Source: Lachnospiraceae bacterium (GTDB lineage Bacteria > Bacillota > Clostridia > Lachnospirales > Lachnospiraceae). Taken from it: a stretch of 64,000 bases of DNA. Location: the NCBI GenBank assembly GCA_022791755.1, contig JAAVZR010000016.1:124001-188000 (forward strand), written 5' to 3'. The notes below the pieces were generated by a model, which saw nothing but the letters and a program-made list of their open reading frames with translations, did not search any database and was not told the DNA's origin. Both the position numbers and the translations under genes were made by a program. Below are positions 33,487 to 43,239 of this stretch, piece by piece. Within the stretch, counting starts at the first letter, position 1; every line of letters begins with the position of its first letter.

Positions 33487-34635
33487 TCAGTCCAGCGCCC
33501 TTTCGTAGATATCTTCCACTGCCTCAGCGAAATGGCTCTTATCAAAGGTGGCGGCGATTTCCTCGCTGCTGCGGCTGGCGGCGTCGCGCCAGTCAGGGTT
33601 CCAGAGAATGGAGTTAATGTCGCGGATGAATTCGTCCGAGGCGGTGTACTCATAGCCGTTGACGCCTTCCTCGATGACGTCATCCAGGCAGGGATCCTGG
33701 CGGCAGACCAGAGGCAGGCCGTTGGCGGCAGCTTCTATGTAGGTGAGCCCCTGGGTTTCACTGGTGGAGGCGCTGACAAAGATATCCCCCAGCTGATAGT
33801 AATTCTGTACCTCCGCAGGGTCTACCATTCCGGTGAAGATGACATGGTCTTCGATCCCCAGCTTCTTTGCCTGTTTTTCCAGGTCCTCCTTTGCAGGTCC
33901 GTCGCCTACGATCAGGAAGGTGATCTGACGGTTCGTCTCCAAAACGGCGGGAAAGAGTTCCAGCAGCTCGCCCAGGTTTTTCTCCGTACCCAGACGTCCC
34001 AGATTGATCAGAACCTGATGATCCTCGGGGATTCCCAGAGCCCGGCGCCGTGCCATTCTCTCTTCGTCACTCATACGGTGGCGGTAGCGGTCGATGGAGA
34101 TTCCGCTGGGAACCACCTGTATGGGGTTGCGCAGGCCATAGCGGCGCAGAAATTGCTCCACCTTGCGGGTGGGGGCGATGACGGTGTCCACATGCTTTAG
34201 CCGCTTGCGGGAGAGGAGCGCCACCATTCGCCTGCCCAGACGCTTGCTGGGAATCACATAGGTGGCATACTGCTCATACAGCGTGTGGTAAGTGTGAATC
34301 AGCGGTGCGCCTGTGGCTTTGGAGATATGCCGGGCAAACTGGAAGCTGAAAAATTCACATTGACTGTGAATCACGTCCGGCTTCCAACGGATCAGCTCCC
34401 GGATCAGAGGATTGTGGTAGGATACGGGCATGCGCACATCCGGATAGACAACCCCCAGAGGAATGGACTTGATATAATAAATGTTGCCCTCTTTATGACT
34501 CTTCAGGTTAGAAGAGAGGGTGAGAATACGGACCTCGTGGCCTCTTTTGACCAGCTCCTCGTGCAGATTGCGCACGGAAGTAACGACGCCGTTGGTGGCG
34601 GTCACATACAGATCGGTGGTAATTAAAATCTTCAT
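33487..34635 (-). CDS. GT4 family glycosyltransferase
   Basis: 382 aa from ATG 34635 (MKILITTDLYVTATNGVVTS), with AAGGAACAGG upstream; the track start 36 codons earlier is not needed. GT-B fold: the N-terminal acceptor domain has SQCEFFSFQFARHIS and HTYHTLYEQYATYVIP. The C-terminal donor domain has LINLGRLGTEKNLGELL and the Glu motif VSASTSETQGLTYIEAAANGLP. It resembles diacylglycerol glucosyltransferases and related enzymes of membrane-lipid glycosylation, though other acceptors are possible. The gene is monocistronic. Confidence 0.88.
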   Translation of the reverse strand: MKILITTDLYVTATNGVVTSVRNLHEELVKRGHEVRILTLSSNLKSHKEGNIYYIKSIPLGVVYPDVRMPVSYHNPLIRELIRWKPDVIHSQCEFFSFQFARHISKATGAPLIHTYHTLYEQYATYVIPSKRLGRRMVALLSRKRLKHVDTVIAPTRKVEQFLRRYGLRNPIQVVPSGISIDRYRHRMSDEERMARRRALGIPEDHQVLINLGRLGTEKNLGELLELFPAVLETNRQITFLIVGDGPAKEDLEKQAKKLGIEDHVIFTGMVDPAEVQNYYQLGDIFVSASTSETQGLTYIEAAANGLPLVCRQDPCLDDVIEEGVNGYEYTASDEFIRDINSILWNPDWRDAASRSSEEIAATFDKSHFAEAVEDIYERALD

Positions 34636-34772
34636 AATCCTGTTCCTTTTTGCAGAGCAACCGTGTTCGCGCTCTGGTGATGCGCCGTGGGCGCAGATAA
34701 AGTTACTGTGGGAGCAAAATTGTAAACAGTAACATTTTATCATAGAACGCCGTGAAAATGATTTAAAAAATG

Positions 34773-34802
34773 TTTACAAATTATAACGAATTTTTGTATA
34801 AA
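34773..34802 (+). promoter_or_regulatory. Possible upstream promoter P1 of murA
   Basis: TTTACA, an 18-base spacer and TATAAA. An inverted repeat ATAACGAA/TTCGTTAT (34783-34816) brackets the -10. It would give a long leader of ~270 bases to murA. Confidence 0.4.
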
Positions 34803-34956
34803 ATATTTTTCGTTATCCCGAATCCGAATATGGCATTGCTGCCGTTTCCCGGACAGCGGGGACGATTCCAAAAGGCGAAAACAGGGAGTATCGGAGGCTT
34901 AACCGGCCGGGGAAATGCTGTAATTATGGCGTTTTTTAACAAAATGTGAAAAAATA

Positions 34957-34984
34957 TTTACAAATTAATGACATGTGGTATAAT
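34957..34984 (+). promoter_or_regulatory. Promoter P2 of murA
   Basis: TTTACA, a 16-base spacer and TATAAT lie ~97 bases before murA. The -10 is preceded by TGTGG. Confidence 0.7.
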
Positions 34985-35080
34985 AAGGATACGCGAAGTT
35001 GATATGGGCCGGGTCGTAAGAAGGGATGATTCGACTGCATACGCAGTTTTCTGAAATATAAAATTAAGCTGAGGTGGCTT

Positions 35081-36373
35081 ATGCGATATGTAATGAAGGG
35101 TGGCAATCCTCTGGTGGGAGAGGTTGTCATAGGAGGAGCTAAAAACGCTGCGCTGGGGATTCTGGCAGCGGCGATTATGACAGATGAGACAGTTGTGATT
35201 GATAATCTTCCGGATGTCCGGGATATCAATGTACTATTGGAAGCGATTCGGGATATCGGCGCGGTGGTGGAACGCCTGGACCGGCATACGGTGAAAATCA
35301 ATGCCAGGTGTATCGGCTCCGTCACGGTCAATAATGAGTTCATCAAGAGGATCCGGGCCTCCTATTATCTGTTGGGCGCTCTTTTGGGAAAATATCGCCG
35401 GGCCAGCGTGGCTCTGCCCGGGGGATGCAATATCGGCAGCCGCCCCATCGATCAGCATCTGAAAGGCTTTCGTGCTCTGGGCGCCAGCACGGTGGTGGAG
35501 TACGGCATGGTGAATGCGGATGCAGCCCGCCTGCGGGGAGGTCACGTATATCTGGACGTGGTATCTGTGGGAGCGACGATCAATATTATGCTGGCGGCAG
35601 CGCTGGCGGACGGCAGTACGATCATCGAAAACGCGGCCAAGGAGCCTCATGTGGTGGATGTGGCCAGCATGCTTAACAGTATGGGTGCGAATATCAAAGG
35701 CGCCGGTACGGATGTGATCCGTATCAGCGGCGTGTCAAAGCTTCATGGTACGGAGTATTCGATTATTCCGGACCAGATTGAAGCAGGAACTTACATGGTG
35801 GCGGCAGCCATCACCAAGGGAGACGTGACGGTACGCAATGTGATTCCGAAGCATCTGGAGGCTATCACCTCCAAGCTGATGGAGATGGGCTGTGAGATAT
35901 CGGAATTTGACGATGCGGTTCGCGTCGTGGCAAAAAACCGGATGAGCCACACGAAGGTAAAGACGCTTCCCTATCCTGGCTTTCCCACGGATATGCAGCC
36001 CCAGATTTCCGTGGCGCTGGCGCTGGCCTGTGGGACCAGCATCGTGACGGAGAGTATTTTTGAGAATCGTTTCAAATATATGGATGAGCTGGCCCGCATG
36101 GGAGCTAATGCCAAGGTGGAGGGTAATATCGCCGTAATCGACGGCGTCGGACGGTTTACGGGAGCTGAGGTGTGCGCCCCGGACCTGCGGGCAGGAGCAG
36201 CACTGGTATTAGCCGGTCTGGCCGCAGACGGCTGTAGCGTGGTGGAGGATGTGGAATATATCATGCGCGGCTATGAGTGCTTCGTGGAGAAGCTGCATGA
36301 GCTGGGAGCAGAGATTCGGCTCGTGGATACGGATAAGGAGATACAGAAATATAAGCTTTCCCTGATTAGCTGA
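35081..36373 (+). CDS. murA: UDP-N-acetylglucosamine 1-carboxyvinyltransferase
   Basis: 430 aa. It adds enolpyruvate to UDP-GlcNAc, the first committed peptidoglycan step, in the cytosol. GGAKNAALGILAAAIMTDE at the N-terminus and LPGGCNIGSRPIDQHLKG with the catalytic cysteine are diagnostic. Cysteine, rather than aspartate, suggests fosfomycin sensitivity of this enzyme, by family knowledge. FPTDMQPQ and RAGAALVLAGLAA are also present. GAGGTGG precedes the start. A second murA copy is common in Firmicutes; none is in the window. Confidence 0.96.
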   Translation: MRYVMKGGNPLVGEVVIGGAKNAALGILAAAIMTDETVVIDNLPDVRDINVLLEAIRDIGAVVERLDRHTVKINARCIGSVTVNNEFIKRIRASYYLLGALLGKYRRASVALPGGCNIGSRPIDQHLKGFRALGASTVVEYGMVNADAARLRGGHVYLDVVSVGATINIMLAAALADGSTIIENAAKEPHVVDVASMLNSMGANIKGAGTDVIRISGVSKLHGTEYSIIPDQIEAGTYMVAAAITKGDVTVRNVIPKHLEAITSKLMEMGCEISEFDDAVRVVAKNRMSHTKVKTLPYPGFPTDMQPQISVALALACGTSIVTESIFENRFKYMDELARMGANAKVEGNIAVIDGVGRFTGAEVCAPDLRAGAALVLAGLAADGCSVVEDVEYIMRGYECFVEKLHELGAEIRLVDTDKEIQKYKLSLIS

Positions 36374-36400
36374 GACCGGGGAACTGGAATAAAAAAGACA

Positions 36401-36429
36401 TTGACGTGGCGGATGGATTGTGCTATGAT
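36401..36429 (+). promoter_or_regulatory. Sigma-A-type promoter of the SAM riboswitch transcript
   Basis: TTGACG, a 17-base spacer and TATGAT, ~65 bases before the aptamer. Confidence 0.75.
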
Positions 36430-36492
36430 GAAATCCGTCAGATAAGATAAGCCCTGTGTGGGCAGACGATTATAATAAAAACAGAATAGAAG

Positions 36493-36597
36493 TTCTCTTA
36501 TTCAGAGTGATGGAGATACATAGGATCTGTGAAGTCACGGCAACCCCTGAAAGACGGAAGGTGCCAACCTGAGCGAGCGAGTCGAACAATAAGAGGA
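36493..36597 (+). ncRNA. SAM-I riboswitch (S-box) aptamer
   Basis: The P1 strands CTCTTATT and AATAAGAG close the structure. The core shows GTGATGGAGA, GGATCTGTGAAGTCACGGCAACC and AAGGTGCCAACCTG, matching the SAM-I consensus. With the terminator at 36624-36648 it should stop transcription when S-adenosylmethionine is plentiful. The first downstream gene is a lipoprotein glycosidase-like gene, followed by metK. Confidence 0.92.
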
Positions 36598-36623
36598 TTT
36601 GAACCAGCAGGTTTCCTGAAATC

Positions 36624-36648
36624 AAGTCCGCTTTTAGCGGACTTTTTT
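36624..36648 (+). terminator. Riboswitch expression-platform terminator
   Basis: AAGTCCGCT and AGCGGACTT arms with a 3-base loop are followed by TTTT. It lies 27 bases after the aptamer P1. Confidence 0.9.
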
Positions 36649-36721
36649 GCGCATAGGAAATGGTCATTGCGCCAAGGCAAGGAAAAGCAAGAAAGACGCA
36701 GTCGAAAGGGAGGATATATAG

Positions 36722-38326
36722 ATGAGGCGACCGTTTTGTAACGGACTGATCCTGATGGCTCTTGTGCTGATGGCTGCGCTTACGGCGGCGGGCTGCGGCA
36801 AAACAGAGGATTTTTCAAAGAAACCGAAATATCTGAAATCGGCCACCTATTTCGGCGGCGAATGGGCTGTTAATTTCTGGAACAGCGAAGACGATCATCT
36901 GGAGGAAGAACTGAGGCAGATTCAGGAAGACGGATTTAACAGTATCATTCTGGTGGTGCCATGGAGAGAATTTCAGCCGGGGCTGGAGCCGGTATCGTAT
37001 AACGAGTACGCCTTTGAAAAGCTGGATCGTGTCATGGAGGCAGCGAAGGAGCAGGGCCTGTGGGTGAGCCTGCGGATCGGATACACATGGGATTACTGGC
37101 CGGACGGACAGGATGTGAGAGAACGTTTTCGGAATCTGATGGGAGATGAGGCGGTCCTGGCGGCCTGGGATGACTATGTGAAGACACTGTATGAGAGAGC
37201 TTCATCACATGGAAACCTCTATGGCGGATTCATTACATGGGAGGATTTCTGGAGCTTTACCTACTATGCCAAGAGCCTGGGCGACACTTTGGAGGGAATC
37301 CGGTGGGCGCAGTTTTCCGGATACACCGAATATATCCGGTCCCACTACACCCTGGAGGAGCTGTCTGTCCTGTATGGCCAGGACACGGCGGATTTTGACA
37401 GCCTGTACCTGCCGCAGGATAATCAGCCGGCAGTGAAGCTTTTGTATGAGTTTTTTGATCAGTGGCTGAACGGCTTCCTCCTTCATAATCAGGAGATTTT
37501 TCCGGATCTGTCCATGGAGGTGAGAATGGACGCGGACCCGATCCCGGATGAAGACGGGGAGATGTACTGGTATGGCCATGAGGCCACCTACGCCTGTGAA
37601 AACGCCTCTTACACAGCCCTGATGTACGGTGTGCCCATCGGCCATATCAACGAAGGAGAGCGGCTGGAGGCCGGGGAGGCGGCGGCGAAATCGCAGGAAA
37701 TGCTGGATGAGGTGCTTCGCAGTACAGACGGGAAGCTCTTATATATCGAGCAGTTTCTGTATATGGACAATACCCCCGGCTTTGAGCATAATGCCCAGGT
37801 GAAGGAAGACCAGGTGGCCGATTATATCCTTGCCATGGCCGATGTGCTGAAGAGCCGGATCACCGGTTACGGTGTCTGGACGTATAAGAATTACGGGAAT
37901 AACCTCCTGTATAATCCCCAGTTTGCTCTGGGGGAAGCGGGCTGGGAATTCGAGGGCGGAGCCCGCGTGGTAGAGTATGACGGCTCCGGCCAGGCAGAGC
38001 TTGTGCCCGGCGCCGTATTGCGAAACGCCGTGGCCAGTGAAGGCGTGTCCACCCGGGTCCGCTTCACCGCAGACGCACAAGAGAACGTACAGGTGACGGT
38101 TTCGCTGGGAGGCGAGACACAGACCGTGACGGCTGAAGGCGGGCAGGTGACAGAGCTGGTGTTTGAAAATGGCGGCAGCGGCCTCTGCTTCAGCAGCAGC
38201 GGCCTGTGCTACATCGACAATGTAAAGGTGTATACCCATGTGCAGGAGGGGCAGCTGTATGATCTGGACGGCGAAGAGGGCGCCTGTATTGAGGCGGTGC
38301 GCAAGCTGAACCGAAAACTGCGCTGA
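36722..38326 (+). CDS. Lipoprotein with glycoside-hydrolase-like TIM barrel
   Basis: 534 aa. The signal peptide ends in the lipobox LTAAGC, so it is anchored outside the membrane. Residues ~40-400 look like a GH5/GH42-type (beta/alpha)8 barrel: DGFNSIILVVPWREFQPG, VSLRIGYTWDYWPDG, GFITWEDFWSFTYY and LLYIEQFLYMD, with Glu candidates in ITWEDFW and YIEQF. A C-terminal beta-sandwich (~400-510) may bind sugar. The GH family and substrate are not certain. It is the first gene behind the SAM-I riboswitch and precedes metK by 105 bases, which is unusual for this type of gene. Confidence 0.7.
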   Translation: MRRPFCNGLILMALVLMAALTAAGCGKTEDFSKKPKYLKSATYFGGEWAVNFWNSEDDHLEEELRQIQEDGFNSIILVVPWREFQPGLEPVSYNEYAFEKLDRVMEAAKEQGLWVSLRIGYTWDYWPDGQDVRERFRNLMGDEAVLAAWDDYVKTLYERASSHGNLYGGFITWEDFWSFTYYAKSLGDTLEGIRWAQFSGYTEYIRSHYTLEELSVLYGQDTADFDSLYLPQDNQPAVKLLYEFFDQWLNGFLLHNQEIFPDLSMEVRMDADPIPDEDGEMYWYGHEATYACENASYTALMYGVPIGHINEGERLEAGEAAAKSQEMLDEVLRSTDGKLLYIEQFLYMDNTPGFEHNAQVKEDQVADYILAMADVLKSRITGYGVWTYKNYGNNLLYNPQFALGEAGWEFEGGARVVEYDGSGQAELVPGAVLRNAVASEGVSTRVRFTADAQENVQVTVSLGGETQTVTAEGGQVTELVFENGGSGLCFSSSGLCYIDNVKVYTHVQEGQLYDLDGEEGACIEAVRKLNRKLR

Positions 38327-38431
38327 CAGAAAGAGAAATAAGAAATAACATCCCCCTGCGGGGAAGACGGACCTGGTCCGGCAATCTATCATAAATAACA
38401 TTTCCCAACAGAAGAAGGAAGGAGAAAAGAA

Positions 38432-39622
38432 ATGGAAAAGAGATTATTTACCTCAGAATCGGTGACAGAGGGACATCCTGACAAGGTATGTGACGCGGTA
38501 TCTGACGCGATACTGGATGCGCTTATGGAGCAGGACCCCATGAGCAGAGTGGCCTGCGAGACCTTTGCCGGTACCGGATTTATCATGCTGGTGGGCGAGA
38601 TCACCACGAAGGCATCGGTGGATATGCAGTCCATCGTCCGAAAGACCGTGACAGAAATCGGTTATGACAGCTCGGAGGTGGGCTTTGACGGAAATACCTG
38701 TGCCGTGATGCTGTCCATCGACAAGCAGTCGACAGACATCGCCATGGGAGTGGATAAGGCGCTGGAAGTGAAGGAAAATATCATGTCGGAGGAGGAGCTG
38801 GAAGCCATCGGAGCCGGCGACCAGGGTATGATGTTTGGCTATGCCACCAATGAGACGGAGGAGTATATGCCCTATCCGATCAGCCTGGCCCATAAACTGA
38901 CCCGCCGTCTTACGGAAGTTCGCAAAGACGGAACTCTCACATACCTGCGTCCGGACGGCAAGAGCCAGGTGACGGTAGAATACGATGAGAGCGGTAAACC
39001 GGTCCATATCGACGCAGTCGTGATTTCCACTCAGCACAGCGACCGTGTAACCCAGGAGCAGATACATAAGGACATCCGCCGGTACGTCATCGATCCGATC
39101 CTGCCTGCCGGGCTGGTGGACAGCAATACCAAATATTTTATAAATCCCACCGGACGTTTCGTCATCGGCGGTCCGGCAGGAGACACCGGACTGACCGGCC
39201 GTAAAATTATTGTGGATACCTACGGCGGATATGCTCGCCACGGCGGCGGCGCTTTCTCCGGTAAGGACTGCACCAAGGTAGACCGCTCGGCGGCCTACGC
39301 AGCCCGTTACGTGGCAAAAAATATCGTAGCGGCGGGACTGGCAGATAAATGTGAGATCCAGCTGTCCTATGCAATCGGCGTAGCCCGTCCCACTTCCGTG
39401 ATGGTGGACACCTTCGGCACAGGCAAGGTGTCCGACGAGCGTCTGGTAGAGATCATCCGTGAGAACTTTGACCTGCGACCTGCCGGCATTATCAAGATGC
39501 TTGATCTGCGCCGTCCGATTTACAAGCAGACGGCAGCTTACGGACATTTCGGACGTACGGATATTGATGTGAGCTGGGAGAAGCTTGATAAAGTAGAGCT
39601 GCTGAAGAAGTATCTGGCTTGA
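38432..39622 (+). CDS. metK: S-adenosylmethionine synthetase
   Basis: 396 aa. It makes SAM from methionine and [68 protein letters not shown] and [10 protein letters not shown] are the family signatures. AAGGAAGGAG precedes the start. No terminator separates it from the upstream lipoprotein gene, so the SAM-I riboswitch probably controls it by read-through. A weak TATCAT near 38388 could be a second promoter. Confidence 0.97.
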   Translation: MEKRLFTSESVTEGHPDKVCDAVSDAILDALMEQDPMSRVACETFAGTGFIMLVGEITTKASVDMQSIVRKTVTEIGYDSSEVGFDGNTCAVMLSIDKQSTDIAMGVDKALEVKENIMSEEELEAIGAGDQGMMFGYATNETEEYMPYPISLAHKLTRRLTEVRKDGTLTYLRPDGKSQVTVEYDESGKPVHIDAVVISTQHSDRVTQEQIHKDIRRYVIDPILPAGLVDSNTKYFINPTGRFVIGGPAGDTGLTGRKIIVDTYGGYARHGGGAFSGKDCTKVDRSAAYAARYVAKNIVAAGLADKCEIQLSYAIGVARPTSVMVDTFGTGKVSDERLVEIIRENFDLRPAGIIKMLDLRRPIYKQTAAYGHFGRTDIDVSWEKLDKVELLKKYLA

Positions 39623-39666
39623 TCCTGTTTTCCAGTGAGTGCAGTGATCTCCGGAAAGGACTTGCC

Positions 39667-40407
39667 ATGCGCTATCCCGCTCCCGCAGAGGGTATCTTTA
39701 TCTCCCGCCCTAACCGCTTCCTGGCAAAGGTACAAATCGCCGGCGAGGAGGTTCTGTGTCATGTAAAAAACACAGGCCGCTGCCGGGAGCTTCTGAGGCC
39801 GGGCGCCAGGCTGATTTTGCAGCATCATGACAATCCCCGCCGCCGCACGGCGTATTCGGTCATCGGAGTTTATAAGGGGGATGTCCTGGTCAATATGGAT
39901 TCCCAGGCTCCGAATCAGGTGGCATATGAGTGGGCACTGGCCGGTGCGGACGGCCTGTTCGGAGAGGTGGTGTCCGTTAAACGCGAACAGACCTACGGCA
40001 ATTCACGCTTTGATCTGTATCTGGAATGCATCGGTGAGACAGGCGCTGCGTCCCGGATTTTTATGGAGGTGAAAGGGGTGACCCTGGAGGAGGATGGCGT
40101 GGCCCGGTTTCCGGATGCGCCCACCGAGAGAGGATTAAAGCATGTGGAGGAGCTGGTATCCTGTGGGAAGGAGGGTTATGGGGCCTGTCTGCTGTTCGTG
40201 GTGCAGATGAAAGGAGTAGTCCGTCTGGAACCCAACTGGCAGACCCACAGGGCCTTTGGGGAGGCTCTTTTGCGGGCAAAGAGCGCGGGGGTGCGGATTT
40301 TGGCCTATGACTGCCTGGTTACGACAGACAGTCTGACTCTTTGCAAGTCGCTTCCTGTACTATTGAAAAATGAACAGGAATATGGTAGAATAACATATCC
40401 GGTCTGA
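39667..40407 (+). CDS. sfsA: SfsA family protein
   Basis: 246 aa from ATG 39667 (MRYPAPAEGIFISRPNRFLA), after GGAAAGGA; a TTG at 39619 overlapping metK is the alternative. HVKNTGRCRELLRPGARLIL, NSRFDLYLE and EVKGVTLEEDGVARFPDAPTERGLKHVEEL are SfsA signatures with PD-(D/E)xK nuclease-like residues. SfsA was first linked to maltose metabolism and has been described as a nuclease-fold protein; its role is unclear. It is likely cotranscribed with metK. Confidence 0.93.
   Translation: MRYPAPAEGIFISRPNRFLAKVQIAGEEVLCHVKNTGRCRELLRPGARLILQHHDNPRRRTAYSVIGVYKGDVLVNMDSQAPNQVAYEWALAGADGLFGEVVSVKREQTYGNSRFDLYLECIGETGAASRIFMEVKGVTLEEDGVARFPDAPTERGLKHVEELVSCGKEGYGACLLFVVQMKGVVRLEPNWQTHRAFGEALLRAKSAGVRILAYDCLVTTDSLTLCKSLPVLLKNEQEYGRITYPV
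40363..40391 (+). promoter_or_regulatory. Sigma-A-type promoter of the VanW gene
   Basis: TTGAAA, a 17-base spacer and TAGAAT lie within the last codons of sfsA, ~110 bases before ATG 40500. Confidence 0.6.
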
Positions 40408-40499
40408 ATCAAACGCCGGAGGGCGTGAGGCAGCGCCCGGGTATCAGGGGGCCGGAGGAGTTCCGCCCTTAGGTCTTTTTGCAAAGAGGAGTAGTTATT

Positions 40500-41918
40500 A
40501 TGAAGTGGAAACAGTACGGGATAGGATTTCTGGTCCTTATGGCAGTATGTCTGTCGGGCTTTGGACAGACGGCCTATGCCGCGGAGGATTCGCAGGATGT
40601 GATCGTGGACGGTGTGACGATCGGAGGCCTGGATGTGAGCGGCATGACGGAGGAGGAGGCGAGACAGACGGTGGAGGAATATTTTGACAGATTCCGAAAC
40701 GGTACGCTTCGTCTGTCTTTTAACGGTACGATCGGAGAGATCGGCTTTGACGAGCTGGGTATCTCCTGGGATAATCCGGAGGTGGTCGCGGAGGCGGCAA
40801 AGTGCGGGCAGAACGGCAATGTGCTGGAGCGGTATAAGATACTGACCCAGTTAAAGACCGAGAAGAAGGAATATCCGATCGAGTATTCGGTGGACCGGTC
40901 GAAGGTGGAGAATTATTTGCTGGAGAAGGCCGAGGAGCTGAAGGTCGAGCCTGTGGATGCTACGATCACGAAGGAGAAGGGAAAGCCTAACTTTGAGATA
41001 ACACAGTCTGTCACAGGACTTACGATCAATGTCTCCGAGACGCTGAATCATGTGATGGACAGTGTGGATCATGAATGGGAGGGCGGCGTCTTATCGCTGG
41101 ACGCCGATGTGGAGATCACGGAACCGAAGTATAAGACAGAGGAACTGGAACTGATCACGGACTGTCTGGGGGAGCATCAGACCAATTTTAACCCCAGCGT
41201 AGCCGGACGCTCCCAGAATCTGGTCAACGGCACTCATTTTATCGACGGTGTGGTGCTGATGCCGGGAGAGACACTGTCGCTGTATGACTATCTGTATCCC
41301 TGCACGGAGGAGAACGGATATAAATCCGGTATTGCCTATGCGGACGGCGGCTATGTGGATGCGATCGGAGGCGGTATCTGCCAGATTTCCACGACGCTCT
41401 ACAATGCGCTCTTGAAATCGGAGCTGAATGTCCTGACGCGTTCCCCTCATTCCATGACCGTGTCCTATGCGGAGCCGGGATTCGATTCGGCTGAGTCAGC
41501 CGGAAGCAAGGATCTGAGCTTTGAGAATTCCACGGACTATCCGGTCTATGTGGAGGCATGGGTACAGAAGGACCGGGTATATACGGGTCTTTGGGGTAAG
41601 GATGACCGTCCGGATAACAGAGTAGTAAAATATTATAATAATATCCTGAGCCGGGTAGGTCCCGGAGAGCCGATCTATACGGAGGATCCCAATCTGCCGG
41701 AGGGAGAGATTCACTATGACCAGCCGGCCTATGACGCGGTGAAGGCAGAGCTGTATAAGCAGGTGATTATCGACGGACAGGTGGTGGAGACCACACTGCT
41801 GCATACGGACCGCTACAGGGCTTCTCCGGCAAAGATCCGGGTCGGAACCGGCGCTCCTGTGGAGGAGGTTCCTGTGGAGGAAGCCCCGGTGGAAGGCCAG
41901 GAGAATCCGGAAGGATAA
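40500..41918 (+). CDS. VanW family protein with peptidoglycan-binding-like domain
   Basis: 472 aa from ATG 40500 (MKWKQYGIGFLV), after GAGGAG. A signal peptide ends near TAYAAED. DGVTIGGLDVSGMTEEEARQ begins the PG_binding_4 region (~35-220), and the VanW domain (~230-380) contains NLVNGTHFIDGVVLMPGETLSLYDYL and DAIGGGICQISTTLYNALL. The Pro/Glu-rich tail VEEVPVEEAPVEG may span the wall. VanW proteins accompany some vancomycin clusters but are widespread without resistance. Here it heads a possible surface cluster with a transglutaminase and sortase B. Confidence 0.93.
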   Translation: MKWKQYGIGFLVLMAVCLSGFGQTAYAAEDSQDVIVDGVTIGGLDVSGMTEEEARQTVEEYFDRFRNGTLRLSFNGTIGEIGFDELGISWDNPEVVAEAAKCGQNGNVLERYKILTQLKTEKKEYPIEYSVDRSKVENYLLEKAEELKVEPVDATITKEKGKPNFEITQSVTGLTINVSETLNHVMDSVDHEWEGGVLSLDADVEITEPKYKTEELELITDCLGEHQTNFNPSVAGRSQNLVNGTHFIDGVVLMPGETLSLYDYLYPCTEENGYKSGIAYADGGYVDAIGGGICQISTTLYNALLKSELNVLTRSPHSMTVSYAEPGFDSAESAGSKDLSFENSTDYPVYVEAWVQKDRVYTGLWGKDDRPDNRVVKYYNNILSRVGPGEPIYTEDPNLPEGEIHYDQPAYDAVKAELYKQVIIDGQVVETTLLHTDRYRASPAKIRVGTGAPVEEVPVEEAPVEGQENPEG

Positions 41919-41924
41919 CTGAGA

Positions 41925-41964
41925 CAGGAACTGTAAGAGGCCAAATCGCCTTTTACAGTTCCTG
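41925..41964 (+). other. Long perfect hairpin after the VanW gene
   Basis: CAGGAACTGTAA and TTACAGTTCCTG form a perfect 12-bp stem with a 16-base loop, starting six bases after the stop. No T-run follows, so it may be a weak terminator or an mRNA-stabilising 3' end. Confidence 0.6.
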
Positions 41965-42010
41965 CTGTCATGAAATGACAATATAACCGGGGGGAAAACA
42001 TGTATACGTT

Positions 42011-43189
42011 ATGAAGAGAAGGAACAGAAAGAGAATTCTGGCATGGATCATATTGCCGCTGGGATGCGGTCTCCTAATATGCGGCTGTAATTCCGGGCCG
42101 GAGACACAGGATACGGAGATATCGCGGGAGGATCAGATCTGCTGTCTGGATGAAGACACGGATCTGGAAAGATATACCGGACTGTCAGAGGGAGAGGAAG
42201 GCCGTACGGCAGTGACGGCTTCCGATGAGAGCGAGACGGAGTCCGATACCATAAAACCTGCCATACGGGATCACATCCGTGTGGAGGCCGGAAAAGAAGC
42301 TCTTGTGGCAGAGGATTTTTTTGAGGAGTACCATGGCGAGGAGATCCTGTGGGAGCCGGAGCTTTCCACGGAAGAGCTGATGAAGGCCGGGGAGACCTAC
42401 GCGCTCTCGGTGGAGTATCAGGAGGCACAGGTAAATGTCACGGTGGAGATCGTGGATACGACGCCTCCGGTGATCGAGGCGCAGGATATCGAGGTGGAGC
42501 AGGACGAACCGGTTTCCTATAAGAAAAATGTGAGCCTTACGGATAACAGCGACGGCGAGATTATTCTGGATGTGGATGCATCGCAGGCAGACACGGCCGT
42601 ACCGGGCGTGTATACCATCCTCTATACGGCCACTGATTCCTCGGGCAATTCGTCTACGGCGGAGTGCAGTCTGACAGTCAGAGAGAAATCGGGAATTTCA
42701 CAGGAGCAGGTGAATCAGATGGCGGATGAACTGATTGAGGAGCTCGTCACGTCGGATATGTCGTCCTGGGATACTGCCTATGCGTTATGGAACTGGTGCA
42801 GAACCAAGATCAAATACACGTATTCGGCCGGGGATATGAGCAGCATATATACCGGCGCCTACGAGGGACTTCATGACAGGAAAGGCGACTGTTTTGTGTA
42901 TTATGCCACCTTCGCTGTGCTGCTTAACCGGGTCGGGATTGAGAATATGTGCGTCACAAGAGTCGGAGGGGACACGGATCATTACTGGAATCTGGTAAAT
43001 CTGGGGGATGGCTGGTATCACTGTGATTCCAGTCCGCGCCGTTCCGGGCATACGTATTATTGTTTCATGCAGACAGATGAGCAGGTGCAGTGGTATACGG
43101 ATTACTATACGGAGAAACCCGATTACTACACCTTTGATCCGGATCTGTATCCGGAGCGGGCGACAGAGATCGTCTTTGAACATTACTGA
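42011..43189 (+). CDS. Transglutaminase-like lipoprotein with Ig-like domain
   Basis: 392 aa. The lipobox LICGC marks a lipoprotein. Residues ~95-235 form one or two beta-sandwich domains; the second (DTTPPVIEAQDIEVEQDEPV to STAECSLTV) is a bacterial Ig-like/DUF5011 domain. The transglutaminase core (~255-360) has Cys in RKGDCFVYYATFAVLL, His in DTDHYWNLVNLG and Asp in WYHCDSSPR, a complete triad. It is probably a protein cross-linking or hydrolase enzyme at the cell surface. The GGGGGG ribosome site is ~15 bases from the ATG, which is long. Confidence 0.88.
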   Translation: MKRRNRKRILAWIILPLGCGLLICGCNSGPETQDTEISREDQICCLDEDTDLERYTGLSEGEEGRTAVTASDESETESDTIKPAIRDHIRVEAGKEALVAEDFFEEYHGEEILWEPELSTEELMKAGETYALSVEYQEAQVNVTVEIVDTTPPVIEAQDIEVEQDEPVSYKKNVSLTDNSDGEIILDVDASQADTAVPGVYTILYTATDSSGNSSTAECSLTVREKSGISQEQVNQMADELIEELVTSDMSSWDTAYALWNWCRTKIKYTYSAGDMSSIYTGAYEGLHDRKGDCFVYYATFAVLLNRVGIENMCVTRVGGDTDHYWNLVNLGDGWYHCDSSPRRSGHTYYCFMQTDEQVQWYTDYYTEKPDYYTFDPDLYPERATEIVFEHY

Positions 43190-43239
43190 CCGGTTCGGTG
43201 CGTGCCGGCAGGAATTAACAGGAAAGAGAGGCTTTTGCG

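Noticed and set aside
34811-34950. Possible c-di-AMP (ydaO) riboswitch in the murA leader
   Set aside because: A few short matches were seen but the consensus core does not line up.
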